Shown: positions 27,525 to 35,819 of the stretch, in pieces
How the letters are laid out: each line of letters begins with the position of its first letter
Position numbering within the stretch: position 1 is the stretch's first letter
Assembly (NCBI RefSeq): GCF_046630315.1
Contig: NZ_LQBD01000004.1
Span: forward strand, 62,001 to 126,000
From: Brucella anthropi_A
GTDB taxonomy: Bacteria > Pseudomonadota > Alphaproteobacteria > Rhizobiales > Rhizobiaceae
Length of the DNA: 64,000 nt
Direction: 5' to 3'
Made by a program: the position numbers and the translations under genes
The notes under the pieces: generated by a model
Seen by the model: only the letters and a program-made list of their open reading frames with translations
What the model was told of the DNA's origin: nothing
Databases searched by the model: none

Positions 27525-27862
27525 AAAAGGGGAAAGTGGAGGCTTCTGTTGCCAGGTGCCTCCGAACCCCGCCTTAAGGTGCTAACCCCAAGGGCTTTAG
27601 AGTGGGTTTCCGGCACCGCCATTAGGCAGCGACAGCATAACCCTGAGCATTGTTGTCATTTGCAACTACTCTGTTGACCCGATAACGGTGGTATCATGCC
27701 GAGTAAAAGAGCGATCTTTACACCCTTGTCGATCCTGTTTCGCCCCCGCCACAATACAGCCTGATCGGCAAGCTGCATTCTGGTGGAGGCGCCGGGTACC
27801 GCCCCCGGGTCCAATGGGTTTATTACACCGTCCGTTTATCACCATAGTCGGCTTGCGCCGAC
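27525..27862 (-). ncRNA. ssrA: tmRNA (ssrA), circularly permuted two-piece alphaproteobacterial form
   Basis: tmRNA rescues stalled ribosomes and tags the unfinished protein. Read on the - strand, the acceptor piece comes first. It has a 5' hairpin (GTCGGC-GCAA-GCCGAC, 27862-27847), then a region ending CGCCTCCACCA with the encoded CCA at 27783-27781. After an intervening segment (27780-27748), the coding piece starts GGGGGCGAAACAGGATCGAC at 27747. Its first seven bases pair with CGCCTCC of the acceptor piece. The tag frame (27663-27622) encodes ANDNNAQGYAVAA then TAA. A GGAGGC/GCCTCC hairpin (27563-27538) and TTTT close the gene. Exact mature ends are approximate. Confidence 0.93.
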
Positions 27863-27863
27863 A

Positions 27864-28101
27864 CGCTTTATATAGGCGCGGTTGATCGGGATTGGAAGAG
27901 GGGGCGCGGTTTTTAACGGGTTTTGCCAATGGCGCCCTGCGACCGGACCTGCAACCCGCTCTTGTGTTCATTTTTCATTGACAGCCTGCTTTTGCTGGTC
28001 AATCCTCGCAACATATCGGGGTCGGCAGATAATTTCTGATGTCGCCGGATTCCGTGGGCTGAAACGGGGTACTGACACCCCAATCGAAGGAGAGTGGATA
28101 T
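27864..28101. promoter_or_regulatory. Divergent promoter region of ssrA and the DUF2853 gene
   Basis: On the - strand a TATATAA box near 27873-27867 lies just upstream of the ssrA 5' hairpin and is a plausible -10. On the + strand, TTGACA at 27979-27984 could serve as a -35 for the DUF2853 gene, with a weak -10 (AATCCT) 17 bases on. No open frame in this stretch looks real. Confidence 0.4.
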
Positions 28102-28413
28102 ATGAGTGAATATCTCGCGGATGTCCGTCGCTACGATGCCGCTGCCGATGAAGCTGTCGTCGACAAGATCGTCAAGCATCTGGGTATTGCGCTGCGCAAT
28201 CGCGATTCCTCGCTCGTTTCGGCAACGGACCCGGAAGAGTTGAAGCGCGTGCGCACCAATTGGGTTGCCAAGAAGCTCGGCATCGACGACGAAGCCAAGG
28301 GCGATGAAGTGGTTGCCCATGTTGCCGAAGTCATGAAGGGCGACCGCAACAAGCACCGCGTCACCTTCTATTATCTGGTTGCCAAGCAGCTCGGAAAACT
28401 CGGCAGCCTTTGA
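28102..28413 (+). CDS. DUF2853 family protein
   Basis: A 103-residue helical, charged protein starting MSEYLADVRRYDAAADEAVVDKIVKHLGIAL and ending VTFYYLVAKQLGKL, matching the DUF2853 family. No function is established. The ATG at 28102 follows a strong AAGGAGAG site. It is followed by a clear intrinsic terminator, so it forms a single-gene unit next to ssrA. There is no signal peptide or membrane helix, so it is cytoplasmic. Confidence 0.82.
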   Translation: MSEYLADVRRYDAAADEAVVDKIVKHLGIALRNRDSSLVSATDPEELKRVRTNWVAKKLGIDDEAKGDEVVAHVAEVMKGDRNKHRVTFYYLVAKQLGKLGSL

Positions 28414-28440
28414 TCCGTGCGCGATCGCGTCAATCCGAAG

Positions 28441-28466
28441 CCCCGGTGTCTCGCACCGGGGTTTTC
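28441..28466 (+). terminator. Intrinsic terminator after the DUF2853 gene
   Basis: Stem CCCCGGTG, loop TCTCG, stem CACCGGGG, followed by TTTTC. It separates the DUF2853 unit from thyA. Confidence 0.88.
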
Positions 28467-28507
28467 TTTATAGTGGTTTCAAACGAATCGGCACCGGATC
28501 ATCCCCC

Positions 28508-29302
28508 ATGCGCACCTATCTCGATCTTCTCCAGCATGTGCTCGATAATGGCGTCGACCGCGGCGACCGCACAGGCACGGGCACGCGGTCGGTTTTCGGC
28601 TATCAGATGCGCTTCAATCTGGAAGAAGGTTTTCCGGTTCTGACGACCAAGAAGCTGCATCTGCGCTCGATCATCCATGAACTGCTCTGGTTCTTGAAGG
28701 GCGACACGAATATCGCTTATCTGAAGGAGAATGGTGTCTCGATCTGGGATGAATGGGCAGACGAGAATGGCGATCTCGGGCCGGTTTACGGTTATCAATG
28801 GCGCTCATGGCCTGCGCCGGACGGTCGCCATATCGATCAGATCGCCAATCTTCTCAAGATGCTGCATGGAAACCCCAATTCGCGGCGCCTGATCGTTTCG
28901 GCCTGGAACCCGGCGCTGGTCGATGAAATGGCCCTGCCGCCATGTCATTGTCTTTTCCAGTTTTATGTTGCCGATGGAAAACTGTCCTGCCAGCTCTACC
29001 AGCGCTCGGCGGATATTTTTCTGGGCGTGCCCTTCAACATCGCTTCCTATGCGTTGCTGACGATGATGATCGCGCAGGTCGTCGGGCTGAAGCCGGGCGA
29101 GTTTATTCATACGCTGGGTGATGCGCATATTTACGCCAATCATTTCGATCAGGCGCGCCTGCAACTCACCCGCACGCCGAAGAAACTGCCGACGATGTGG
29201 ATCAACCCGGACGTGAAGGACCTTTTTGCCTTCCGTTTTGAGGATTTTCAGCTTGAGGGCTATGAGGCCGATCCGACCATCAAAGCGCCGATTGCGGTCT
29301 GA
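28508..29302 (+). CDS. thyA: Thymidylate synthase ThyA
   Basis: ThyA methylates dUMP to dTMP using methylene-tetrahydrofolate. The 264-residue product begins MRTYLDLLQHVLDNGVDRGDRTGTGTRSVFG and carries the nucleophile region ALPPCHCLFQFYV, the substrate-binding QRSADIFLGVPFNIASYALL and the C-terminal PIAV. Length equals the E. coli enzyme. The frame is open upstream to 28379 across the terminator; the ATG at 28508 is the family start. folA follows 8 bases downstream; dihydrofolate made by ThyA is the substrate of DHFR, so the pairing is functional. Confidence 0.97.
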   Translation: MRTYLDLLQHVLDNGVDRGDRTGTGTRSVFGYQMRFNLEEGFPVLTTKKLHLRSIIHELLWFLKGDTNIAYLKENGVSIWDEWADENGDLGPVYGYQWRSWPAPDGRHIDQIANLLKMLHGNPNSRRLIVSAWNPALVDEMALPPCHCLFQFYVADGKLSCQLYQRSADIFLGVPFNIASYALLTMMIAQVVGLKPGEFIHTLGDAHIYANHFDQARLQLTRTPKKLPTMWINPDVKDLFAFRFEDFQLEGYEADPTIKAPIAV

Positions 29303-29310
29303 GGCGCGTC

Positions 29311-29835
29311 ATGTCCGTAAACAAGCCGATAGTTTCGATCATTGTCGCTGCCGCCGAAAACGGGGTCATCGGGCGCGATAATGATATGCCGTGGCGACTT
29401 TCGACCGATCTCAAGCGCTTCAAGGCGCTGACGCTTGGCAAGCCGGTTGTCATGGGGCGACGGACCTGGGACTCCATCGGCCGGCCCCTGCCGGGGCGGC
29501 CCAATATTGTCGTGACAAGGGATAGCGGATTTCGGGCTGAAGGCGCGAACATCGTTGCCTCGCTTGAGGAGGGAATTGCGCTCGGACACGAACTGGCGGG
29601 CGATATGGGTGTCGGCGAGGTTTGCATCATAGGCGGCGGGAATATTTATGCGCAGGCATTGCCGCTCGCGGACAGGGTTCATCTGACGCGTGTTCTCGCC
29701 AGCATCGATGGAGATACGCATTTTCCCGCAATCGATCCGCAGATATGGAGCACGGTTTGGCAGGAGGATATTCCGGCTGGAGAGAAGGACAGCCATCCAA
29801 CGCGCTATTTCGTGTACGAAAAACGTGCTGTGTAA
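29311..29835 (+). CDS. folA: Dihydrofolate reductase
   Basis: This enzyme reduces dihydrofolate to tetrahydrofolate with NADPH and is the target of trimethoprim. The 174-residue product shows the expected IVAAAENGVIGRDNDMPWRLSTDLKRFK near the N-terminus (acidic Asp before MPW), the NADPH loop MGRRTWDSIGRPLPGRPNIVVTRD, and IIGGGNIYAQALPLADRVHLTRV. It sits 8 bases after thyA. The spacing and shared pathway indicate one operon. Confidence 0.96.
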   Translation: MSVNKPIVSIIVAAAENGVIGRDNDMPWRLSTDLKRFKALTLGKPVVMGRRTWDSIGRPLPGRPNIVVTRDSGFRAEGANIVASLEEGIALGHELAGDMGVGEVCIIGGGNIYAQALPLADRVHLTRVLASIDGDTHFPAIDPQIWSTVWQEDIPAGEKDSHPTRYFVYEKRAV

Positions 29836-29961
29836 AGCATAGTTCACGAATTTTGTCGTCTTCGCGTTGAAAGCGGACCTCCCGATACCTATAAAACGGA
29901 AACATTAGTTGATGACGGGAATGGGCAGCTCGCTTTCCCGTCGCCTGGACGAGAGGTGAGG

Positions 29962-31125
29962 ATGCCCTGGAGTAATCAGAATGGTGGCGGCGGCCCATGG
30001 GGCGGTGGCGGCGATAACAACAATAACAACAACAATGGCGGCCCCTGGGGACAAGGTCCGAAGGGCCCGCGTGGCGGCGGCCAGAATACACCACCTGATC
30101 TTGAGGATATTCTGCGTAAAGGACAGGATCGCCTGAAGCAGGTCTTCCCCGGTGGCGGCGGCAAGGGCGGCAGCAATCGCGGCATTTTCTTCCTGATCGG
30201 CGCGGCTGTTCTGGGTTTCTGGCTTTACCAGTCGGTCTACACCGTGCAGCCGGACGAACTGGCCGTCGAACTGCGTTTTGGCAAGCCGAAAGACGAGGTG
30301 TCCGAGCCGGGTCTGCATTTCCATTGGTGGCCGATCGAAACCTATGAAAAGGCACAGATCGTCGAGAAGCAGATCAATATTGGCGGGCAGGGTTCCCGCA
30401 CCGCGACGCAGGGCCTCATGCTGACGGGCGACCAGAACATCGTCAACGTGCAGTTCTCGGTTCTCTATCGCGTTTCCGATCCGCGGGCCTATCTTTTCAA
30501 CGTCGACAGCCCGGACGCGATGGTCCAGCAGGTTTCCGAAAGCGCAATCCGCGAGATCGTCGGCCGCCGCCCGGCCCAGGACGTTTTCCGCGATAACCGT
30601 TCGGCAATCGCTGCGAGCGTTCGCGACATCGTTCAGCAGACGCTCGATAATTACAAGGCCGGCATCCAGATCAATGCGGTTTCCATCGAGGATGCTTCTC
30701 CGCCGCGTGAAGTGGCCGACGCCTTCGATGAAGTGCAGCGCGCCGAGCAGGATGAAGACCGTTTCGTGGAAGAATCGAACCAGTATTCGAACCAGAAGCT
30801 CGGTCAGGCGCGCGGTGAGGCGGCACAGCTTCGCGAAGAGGCCGCCGCTTACAAGAACCGTGTCGTTCAGGATGCGGAAGGTGAGGCGCAGCGTTTCAGC
30901 TCGGTTCTCGGTGAATACCAGAAGGCGCCGGAAGTGACGCGCAACCGTCTGTTCCTCGAAACCATGGAAGAAGTGCTGAAGGGCACCAAGAAAGTTATCG
31001 TCGAACCTGGAAAGGATGTCGTGCCTTATCTGCCGCTGAATGAACTGATGCGCCAGCAGCCGCGTCCGGGTGCAGTTTCCGGTGTGAATGCGACGACGAC
31101 GACCCCGAGCGGAGGTAATCAGTAA
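29962..31125 (+). CDS. hflK: FtsH protease modulator HflK
   Basis: HflK pairs with HflC in a membrane SPFH complex that surrounds and restrains the FtsH protease. The 387-residue product starts with a Gly/Asn/Pro/Trp low-complexity tail, has one membrane helix (IFFLIGAAVLGFWLYQSVYTV, about 73-93), then the SPFH domain (QPDELAVELRFGKPKDEVSEPGLHFHWWPIE), a helical stretch and a disordered C-terminus. I prefer the ATG at 29962; a GTG two codons upstream (29956) is in frame. The stop overlaps the hflC start (TAATG). Confidence 0.93.
   Translation: MPWSNQNGGGGPWGGGGDNNNNNNNGGPWGQGPKGPRGGGQNTPPDLEDILRKGQDRLKQVFPGGGGKGGSNRGIFFLIGAAVLGFWLYQSVYTVQPDELAVELRFGKPKDEVSEPGLHFHWWPIETYEKAQIVEKQINIGGQGSRTATQGLMLTGDQNIVNVQFSVLYRVSDPRAYLFNVDSPDAMVQQVSESAIREIVGRRPAQDVFRDNRSAIAASVRDIVQQTLDNYKAGIQINAVSIEDASPPREVADAFDEVQRAEQDEDRFVEESNQYSNQKLGQARGEAAQLREEAAAYKNRVVQDAEGEAQRFSSVLGEYQKAPEVTRNRLFLETMEEVLKGTKKVIVEPGKDVVPYLPLNELMRQQPRPGAVSGVNATTTTPSGGNQ
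30016..30036 (+). repeat. In-frame (AAY)7 trinucleotide tract in hflK
   Basis: Seven consecutive Asn codons (AAC/AAT), flanked by glycine-codon runs and two copies of a GGPWG-x-G peptide motif. The tract lies in the cytoplasmic N-terminal tail of HflK. Length changes by slippage would keep the reading frame. Confidence 0.9.
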
Positions 31126-32027
31126 TGGCTCAGAACAAGCTTCCAATCATTGGCGGCATCCTTGCCGTCATCGCTTTCCTGATCTACTCCGCGACATTCA
31201 TCGTATCCGAGCGCCAGCAGGCCATCGTTCTGCGCTTCGGCCAGATCGTCGATGTGAAGACGGAGCCAGGCATCTATTTCAAGCTGCCTTTCGGCTTTCT
31301 CGATGCCGATACGGTGCAGTTGATCGACGATCGGCTGCTGCGCTTCGATCTGGACGATATCCGCGTTCAGGTTTCGGGCGGCAAGTTCTATGATGTCGAT
31401 GCGTTCCTCGTCTACCGCATCACCGATGCGCGCAAGTTCCGTGAAACCGTTTCGGGCAGCACGCTGCTTGCCGAACAGCGTCTGCGCACGCGTCTGGATG
31501 CTGCGTTGCGCAGCGTTTACGGTCAGCGCGGCTTCGAGGCGGCCCTTTCGGAAGAACGCGGCGACATGATGCGCGAAGTGCGTGACCAGCTGCGTCCCGA
31601 TGCCACCTCGCTTGGCCTGACCATCGCCGATGTGCGCATTCGCCGGACCGACCTGACGGCAGAAGTTTCGCAGCAGACCTATGACCGCATGAAGGCGGAA
31701 CGTCTGGCCGAAGCCGAGCGCCTGCGTGCCCGCGGCCGTGAAGCCGCCCAGCGCATTCGCGCGGTTGCCGATCGTCAGGTCGTGGAAACGCTTGCCGAAG
31801 CGCGCAAGGAATCGGAAATCCTTCGCGGTGAGGGCGATGCCCAGCGCAGTGAAATCTTCGCGCGCTCTGCAAGCAAGGATCCCGGCTTCTTCGCCTTCTA
31901 CCGGTCGATGTCCGCTTATCGGGATGCGCTCCAGACGCCGGATACGACGCTGGTTCTCTCGCCGGACTCGGAGTTCTTCAAGTTCTTCCGGGATGCCGGT
32001 GGCAAGCTGGCAACGCCTGCCCAGTAA
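31125..32027 (+). CDS. hflC: FtsH protease modulator HflC
   Basis: HflC is the partner of HflK. The 300-residue product has an N-terminal membrane anchor (PIIGGILAVIAFLIYSATFIV) and an SPFH domain (SERQQAIVLRFGQIVDVKTEPGIYFKLPFGF). A helical region follows (QQTYDRMKAERLAEAERLRARGREAAQRIRA), ending with FFAFYRSMSAYRDALQTPDTTLVLSPDSEFFKFF. Its start overlaps the hflK stop, showing translational coupling. A DUF2065 gene and a DegP protease follow, a common alphaproteobacterial order. Confidence 0.95.
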   Translation: MAQNKLPIIGGILAVIAFLIYSATFIVSERQQAIVLRFGQIVDVKTEPGIYFKLPFGFLDADTVQLIDDRLLRFDLDDIRVQVSGGKFYDVDAFLVYRITDARKFRETVSGSTLLAEQRLRTRLDAALRSVYGQRGFEAALSEERGDMMREVRDQLRPDATSLGLTIADVRIRRTDLTAEVSQQTYDRMKAERLAEAERLRARGREAAQRIRAVADRQVVETLAEARKESEILRGEGDAQRSEIFARSASKDPGFFAFYRSMSAYRDALQTPDTTLVLSPDSEFFKFFRDAGGKLATPAQ

Positions 32028-32043
32028 TACGGGTTGAACGCTC

Positions 32044-32229
32044 ATGAGCGATTTTCTAGCCGCCGTAGGTCTTCTCTTCGTTCTCGAAGGGCTGCTCTAC
32101 GGCGGCTTTCCTTCTTTGGCGCGCAAGCTTGCTCGCGAGGCGAGCGAAACGCCGGAGACCACGTTGCGCATTGCCGGAATTGCAGCGCTTGCAATCGGCG
32201 TCGGCATTGTCTGGCTTGTCAGGGGATAA
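32044..32229 (+). CDS. DUF2065 family small membrane protein
   Basis: A 61-residue protein with two membrane helices: FLAAVGLLFVLEGLLYGGFPSLARKL near the N-terminus, and TTLRIAGIAALAIGVGIVWLVRG at the C-terminus. The LLFVxEGLLYGxFP pattern is typical of DUF2065, which nearly always lies between hflC and a DegP-type protease, as here. Function is unknown; the context suggests a role with the HflKC-FtsH system. Confidence 0.88.
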   Translation: MSDFLAAVGLLFVLEGLLYGGFPSLARKLAREASETPETTLRIAGIAALAIGVGIVWLVRG

Positions 32230-32349
32230 GCCGCTTTTCTTCCGCTATTTATTGTCTGTAATCTATGCGGGGCCGCAAACAGGCCGTATTTTGCGGCGAG
32301 TTATCGCTAATCAAACGACTGCAAGCAGACAGGAACGGAGCAGGGCTTC

Positions 32350-33912
32350 ATGGCAATTGCACCAAAGGCGGGCTTTGCTCGCACCCTTTTCGCAACCGTG
32401 GCATTGGGGGCGATGACCGTCGCTGGCACTCTTTCGGCAGGGACGCCGCCGGCAATAGCTGCTCAGGGACCGGCTTCCGTCGCCGATCTGGCCGAGGGGC
32501 TGCTGGATGCGGTCGTGAACATTTCGACATCGCAGACCGTCAAGGATGATGGCGAGGATGATGGCGCTGTTCCCATGCCGCAGGTTCCCGAGGGGTCTCC
32601 ATTTCAGGAATATTTCAAGGATTTCTTCGGCGACAAGGACGGTGCGCAGGGCGACGAATCGCGCAAGGTCCAGTCACTGGGTTCCGGCTTCGTGATCGAC
32701 GCCGAAAAAGGATTCATCGTCACGAACAATCACGTCATTGCCGATGCGGATGAAATCGAGGTCAATTTCAACGATGGTTCCAAGCTGAAGGCGGAGCTGG
32801 TCGGGAAAGACATCAAGACCGATCTGGCGATCCTTAAAGTGGACCCATCCAAGCATAAGCTGAAGGCCGTTCAGTTCGGCAATTCGGAAAAGGCGCGTAT
32901 CGGCGACTGGGTCCTTGCGATCGGCAATCCGTTCGGCCTTGGCGGAACCGTAACCGCCGGCATTATCTCGGCCCGAAAGCGCGACATCAATTCCGGTCCC
33001 TATGATGATTTCATCCAGACCGATGCGGCCATAAACCGGGGCAATTCGGGTGGTCCGCTGTTCGACATGGACGGCAAGGTGATCGGCATCAACACGGCGA
33101 TCATCTCGCCGTCGGGCGGCTCCATCGGTATCGGTTTTGCCATCCCGGCGGAAATGGCCGTGGGGGTTATCGACCAGCTCAAGGAGTTTGGCGAGGTTCG
33201 TCGCGGCTGGCTTGGTGTTCGCATCCAGCCTGTCACCGAAGATATTGCCCAGAGTCTTGGATTGAAGGAAGCCAAGGGTGCGCTGATTGCCGGTTTGATT
33301 GAAAATTCCGGCGTCGACAACAAGGCTATCGAAGCCGGGGATGTTGTGATCCGGTATGAAGGCAAGCCGGTGGATACCGCGCGCGATCTTCCGCGACTGG
33401 TTGCGGAAACGCCGGTCGGCAAGGAGGTCGAGATCGTTGTCGTTCGCCAGGGCGAGGAAAAGACGGTGAAGGTCAAGCTCGGACGTCTGGTCGAGGATGA
33501 CAAGAGCACCGAGGCCGCGACGGAAGACCAGGCTCCGCTTCCCGAGGCCGAGGGCGGCGACGAAGGCGTGGAAACACCCGATACCTCGAAAAAGGAACAG
33601 AAAAGCGACGCAGCCCCAAGCATGCTTGGAATGAAACTCAGCGAACTGAATGACGATGTTCGTGGCGAGTTCGGTATTGCCGAGGATGTGGAGGGTGTCG
33701 CGATCCTTTATGTTTCTCCCGGCTCCGCTGCGGGCGAGAAACGCATCGAAACCGGCGATGTCATTGTCGATATCGGACAGGTGACGGTTAAGACGCCGGA
33801 CGATGTGAAAAAGCGCATCGATGCGCTGCGACGCGAAGGACGCAAGAACGCGCTTCTGATGCTGGCTTCCCGTTCGGGAGAGCTGCGTTTTGTGACCGTC
33901 CGGATCAACTGA
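32350..33912 (+). CDS. degP: Periplasmic serine protease DegP/HtrA family (Do)
   Basis: This protease/chaperone degrades misfolded envelope proteins. The 520-residue precursor has a signal peptide (to about residue 38, AIAAQ). The trypsin-like domain has His128 in NNHVIAD, Asp158 in KTDLAIL and Ser233 in RGNSGGPL. Two PDZ domains (about 265-360 and 430-515) are separated by an acidic linker (EDDKSTEAATEDQAPLPEAE). All catalytic residues are present. It follows the hflKC-DUF2065 unit and is closed by a strong terminator. Confidence 0.95.
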   Translation: MAIAPKAGFARTLFATVALGAMTVAGTLSAGTPPAIAAQGPASVADLAEGLLDAVVNISTSQTVKDDGEDDGAVPMPQVPEGSPFQEYFKDFFGDKDGAQGDESRKVQSLGSGFVIDAEKGFIVTNNHVIADADEIEVNFNDGSKLKAELVGKDIKTDLAILKVDPSKHKLKAVQFGNSEKARIGDWVLAIGNPFGLGGTVTAGIISARKRDINSGPYDDFIQTDAAINRGNSGGPLFDMDGKVIGINTAIISPSGGSIGIGFAIPAEMAVGVIDQLKEFGEVRRGWLGVRIQPVTEDIAQSLGLKEAKGALIAGLIENSGVDNKAIEAGDVVIRYEGKPVDTARDLPRLVAETPVGKEVEIVVVRQGEEKTVKVKLGRLVEDDKSTEAATEDQAPLPEAEGGDEGVETPDTSKKEQKSDAAPSMLGMKLSELNDDVRGEFGIAEDVEGVAILYVSPGSAAGEKRIETGDVIVDIGQVTVKTPDDVKKRIDALRREGRKNALLMLASRSGELRFVTVRIN

Positions 33913-33934
33913 TCCTGAATTGAGCTTATCGCAG

Positions 33935-33974
33935 AAACGGCATTGCAGGGAAATCTGCAATGCCGTTTTGTTTT
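33935..33974 (+). terminator. Intrinsic terminator after degP
   Basis: A 14-bp stem (AAACGGCATTGCAG / CTGCAATGCCGTTT), loop GGAAAT, followed by TTGTTTTG. It closes the hflK-hflC-DUF2065-degP block. Confidence 0.85.
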
Positions 33975-34110
33975 GCGGTTTGAATCCCTTGGCGCCGGAA
34001 GTGCATAAAGAGATTCCGGTGATCTTTCATTTGCCGTTCGAAATGGCAAAGCCTTCTGTTTCATTTGCCTTCGGTATGCTATGGACCGGCGCCATTCGGA
34101 GTAGGGTGCG

Positions 34111-35289
34111 TTGGAAACAGTCGATATTATGGTCATAGGCGCTGGCGCGGCAGGCATGATGTGTGCCATCGAAGCAGCCAAACGCGGACGTTCCGTGCTG
34201 GTGGTGGACCACGCAAAAGCCGCCGGTGAGAAAATCCGCATATCGGGCGGCGGCCGCTGCAATTTCACCAATCTCCATGCAAGCCCGAAGAACTATCTCT
34301 CGCAGAATCCGCATTTCTGCATCTCGGCTTTGAGCCGTTATACGCAGCGTGATTTCATCGCGCTCGTTGAGCGCCATCGGATTGCCCACTACGAAAAGAC
34401 ACTGGGTCAGCTTTTCTGTGACGGTTCGGCGTCACAGATCATTGAAATGCTGCTGGGTGAGATGAAGCGCCACGGTGCGCGACTGAAGCTTGGTTGTAGC
34501 GTCCATTCGGTTGAGAAATCTGCGCATGGCTTTTCCCTGCAACTGTCGGATGGGCCTGTACGCTGTCGATCGCTGGTCGTGGCTTGCGGCGGAAAGTCAA
34601 TCCCGAAGATGGGGGCGACGGGTTTCGGCTATGATATCGCGACACAGTTCGGATTGCGGGTCGTCGAAACACGGCCGGCACTGGTGCCGCTGACGTTCGA
34701 GCCGCATACGCTGGAACGGCTGAAGCCGCTGGCCGGTGTGGCGGTGGATGCTGTTGTTTCCTGTGGCAAGACCAAATTTGCCGAGGCGATGCTTTTTACC
34801 CATCGCGGTATCAGCGGCCCTTCAATCTTGCAGATATCCTCCTACTGGCGGGAAGGCGATGAAATCCGCATCGCGATGCTGCCGGAAACGGATATTTTCG
34901 AAGCGCTGCGCGCGCAGCGCAAACAGAATGGCAAACAGGCATTGCAGACGGCGCTGGCGCTTTATCTTCCGCGGAAACTTGCGCAGACCATAGCTGAGGA
35001 TATGGGCGCGACGGGTCATCTGGCGGATATGTCCGACAAGATGTTTCGCTGTGTCGAGGCCGCGATAAATGACTGGCGCATCAAGCCTGCCGGTTCGGAA
35101 GGCTACCGCACGGCGGAGGTTACGCTCGGCGGGGTGGATACGCGCGATCTCGACTCCAAGACCATGGAAGCCAAATCCGTTCCGGGCCTGTTTTTCATCG
35201 GTGAGGTTGTCGATGTCACCGGCTGGCTGGGCGGCTATAACTTCCAATGGGCCTGGTCTTCCGGCTGGGTCGCCGGTCAGGCTGCCTGA
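34111..35289 (+). CDS. HI0933-like (YhiN) FAD-dependent oxidoreductase
   Basis: A 392-residue flavoprotein of the HI0933/BaiN group. It begins with a dinucleotide-binding fold (DIMVIGAGAAGMMCAIEAAKRGRSVLVVD) and the family signature AGEKIRISGGGRCNFTN. It contains ACGGKSIPKMGATGFGYDIA and FTHRGISGPSILQISSYW, and ends with GLFFIGEVVDVTGWLGGYNFQWAWSSGWVAGQAA. Its physiological substrate is unknown. The start is TTG at 34111; no in-frame ATG lies closer to the conserved fold. It overlaps the 3' end of the convergent GNAT gene by 13 bases. Confidence 0.9.
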   Translation: METVDIMVIGAGAAGMMCAIEAAKRGRSVLVVDHAKAAGEKIRISGGGRCNFTNLHASPKNYLSQNPHFCISALSRYTQRDFIALVERHRIAHYEKTLGQLFCDGSASQIIEMLLGEMKRHGARLKLGCSVHSVEKSAHGFSLQLSDGPVRCRSLVVACGGKSIPKMGATGFGYDIATQFGLRVVETRPALVPLTFEPHTLERLKPLAGVAVDAVVSCGKTKFAEAMLFTHRGISGPSILQISSYWREGDEIRIAMLPETDIFEALRAQRKQNGKQALQTALALYLPRKLAQTIAEDMGATGHLADMSDKMFRCVEAAINDWRIKPAGSEGYRTAEVTLGGVDTRDLDSKTMEAKSVPGLFFIGEVVDVTGWLGGYNFQWAWSSGWVAGQAA

Positions 35290-35819
35290 ATGCGATAGAC
35301 GACATGGCGTTTCAAATGCGGCGTTTCACCCGGCACGCCGGGATGATCGAAATCGCTTCCCGGATCGCGGCTCATGCCGATGCGCTGCATGACGGCTGTA
35401 GATCGATCACTATCATGGACGGCAAAGGAAACGACTTCCGTAAGTCCAAGCGTGCCGAAAGCATATTCGATCAGCGCTTTGCCGGCTTCGGTAACATAGC
35501 CCTTGCCCCAGAAAGGGGTTGCCAGCCGCCAGCCGATTTCAACAGTGCCGTCCGGGAAGTGCGGTTCGAGGTCGGTGCGGGCGAGCCCTGCAAAGCCTAA
35601 GCACTGACCGCTTTCCTTTTCTTCCAGTGCATAGAAGCCAAGGCCGGTTTCAGTAATCATCTTACGGAGGCGGTCGAACAATTCATCCGATTGCGCACGG
35701 TCCCTGCGAAAGGGAAAGAAACGCATGACCTCGTCATCGGAATTGATGCGATGGAACAGATCGCGGTCGCGATCCTCCCAGTTGCGGATGATGAGGCGTG
35801 GCGTTTCGAGAATAATCAT
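35277..35819 (-). CDS. GNAT family N-acetyltransferase (RimJ/RimL-like)
   Basis: A 180-residue GNAT protein: LETPRLIIRNWEDRDRDLFHRIN at the N-terminus, GYVTEAGKALIEYAFGTLGLTEVVSFAVHDSDRSTAVMQRIGM in the acetyl-CoA-binding half. This arrangement is typical of RimJ/RimL-like acetyltransferases acting on protein N-termini or small molecules; the substrate is unknown. Its ATG overlaps the serB stop (ATGA), so translation is coupled to serB. Confidence 0.87.
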   Translation of the reverse strand: MIILETPRLIIRNWEDRDRDLFHRINSDDEVMRFFPFRRDRAQSDELFDRLRKMITETGLGFYALEEKESGQCLGFAGLARTDLEPHFPDGTVEIGWRLATPFWGKGYVTEAGKALIEYAFGTLGLTEVVSFAVHDSDRSTAVMQRIGMSRDPGSDFDHPGVPGETPHLKRHVVYRIQAA

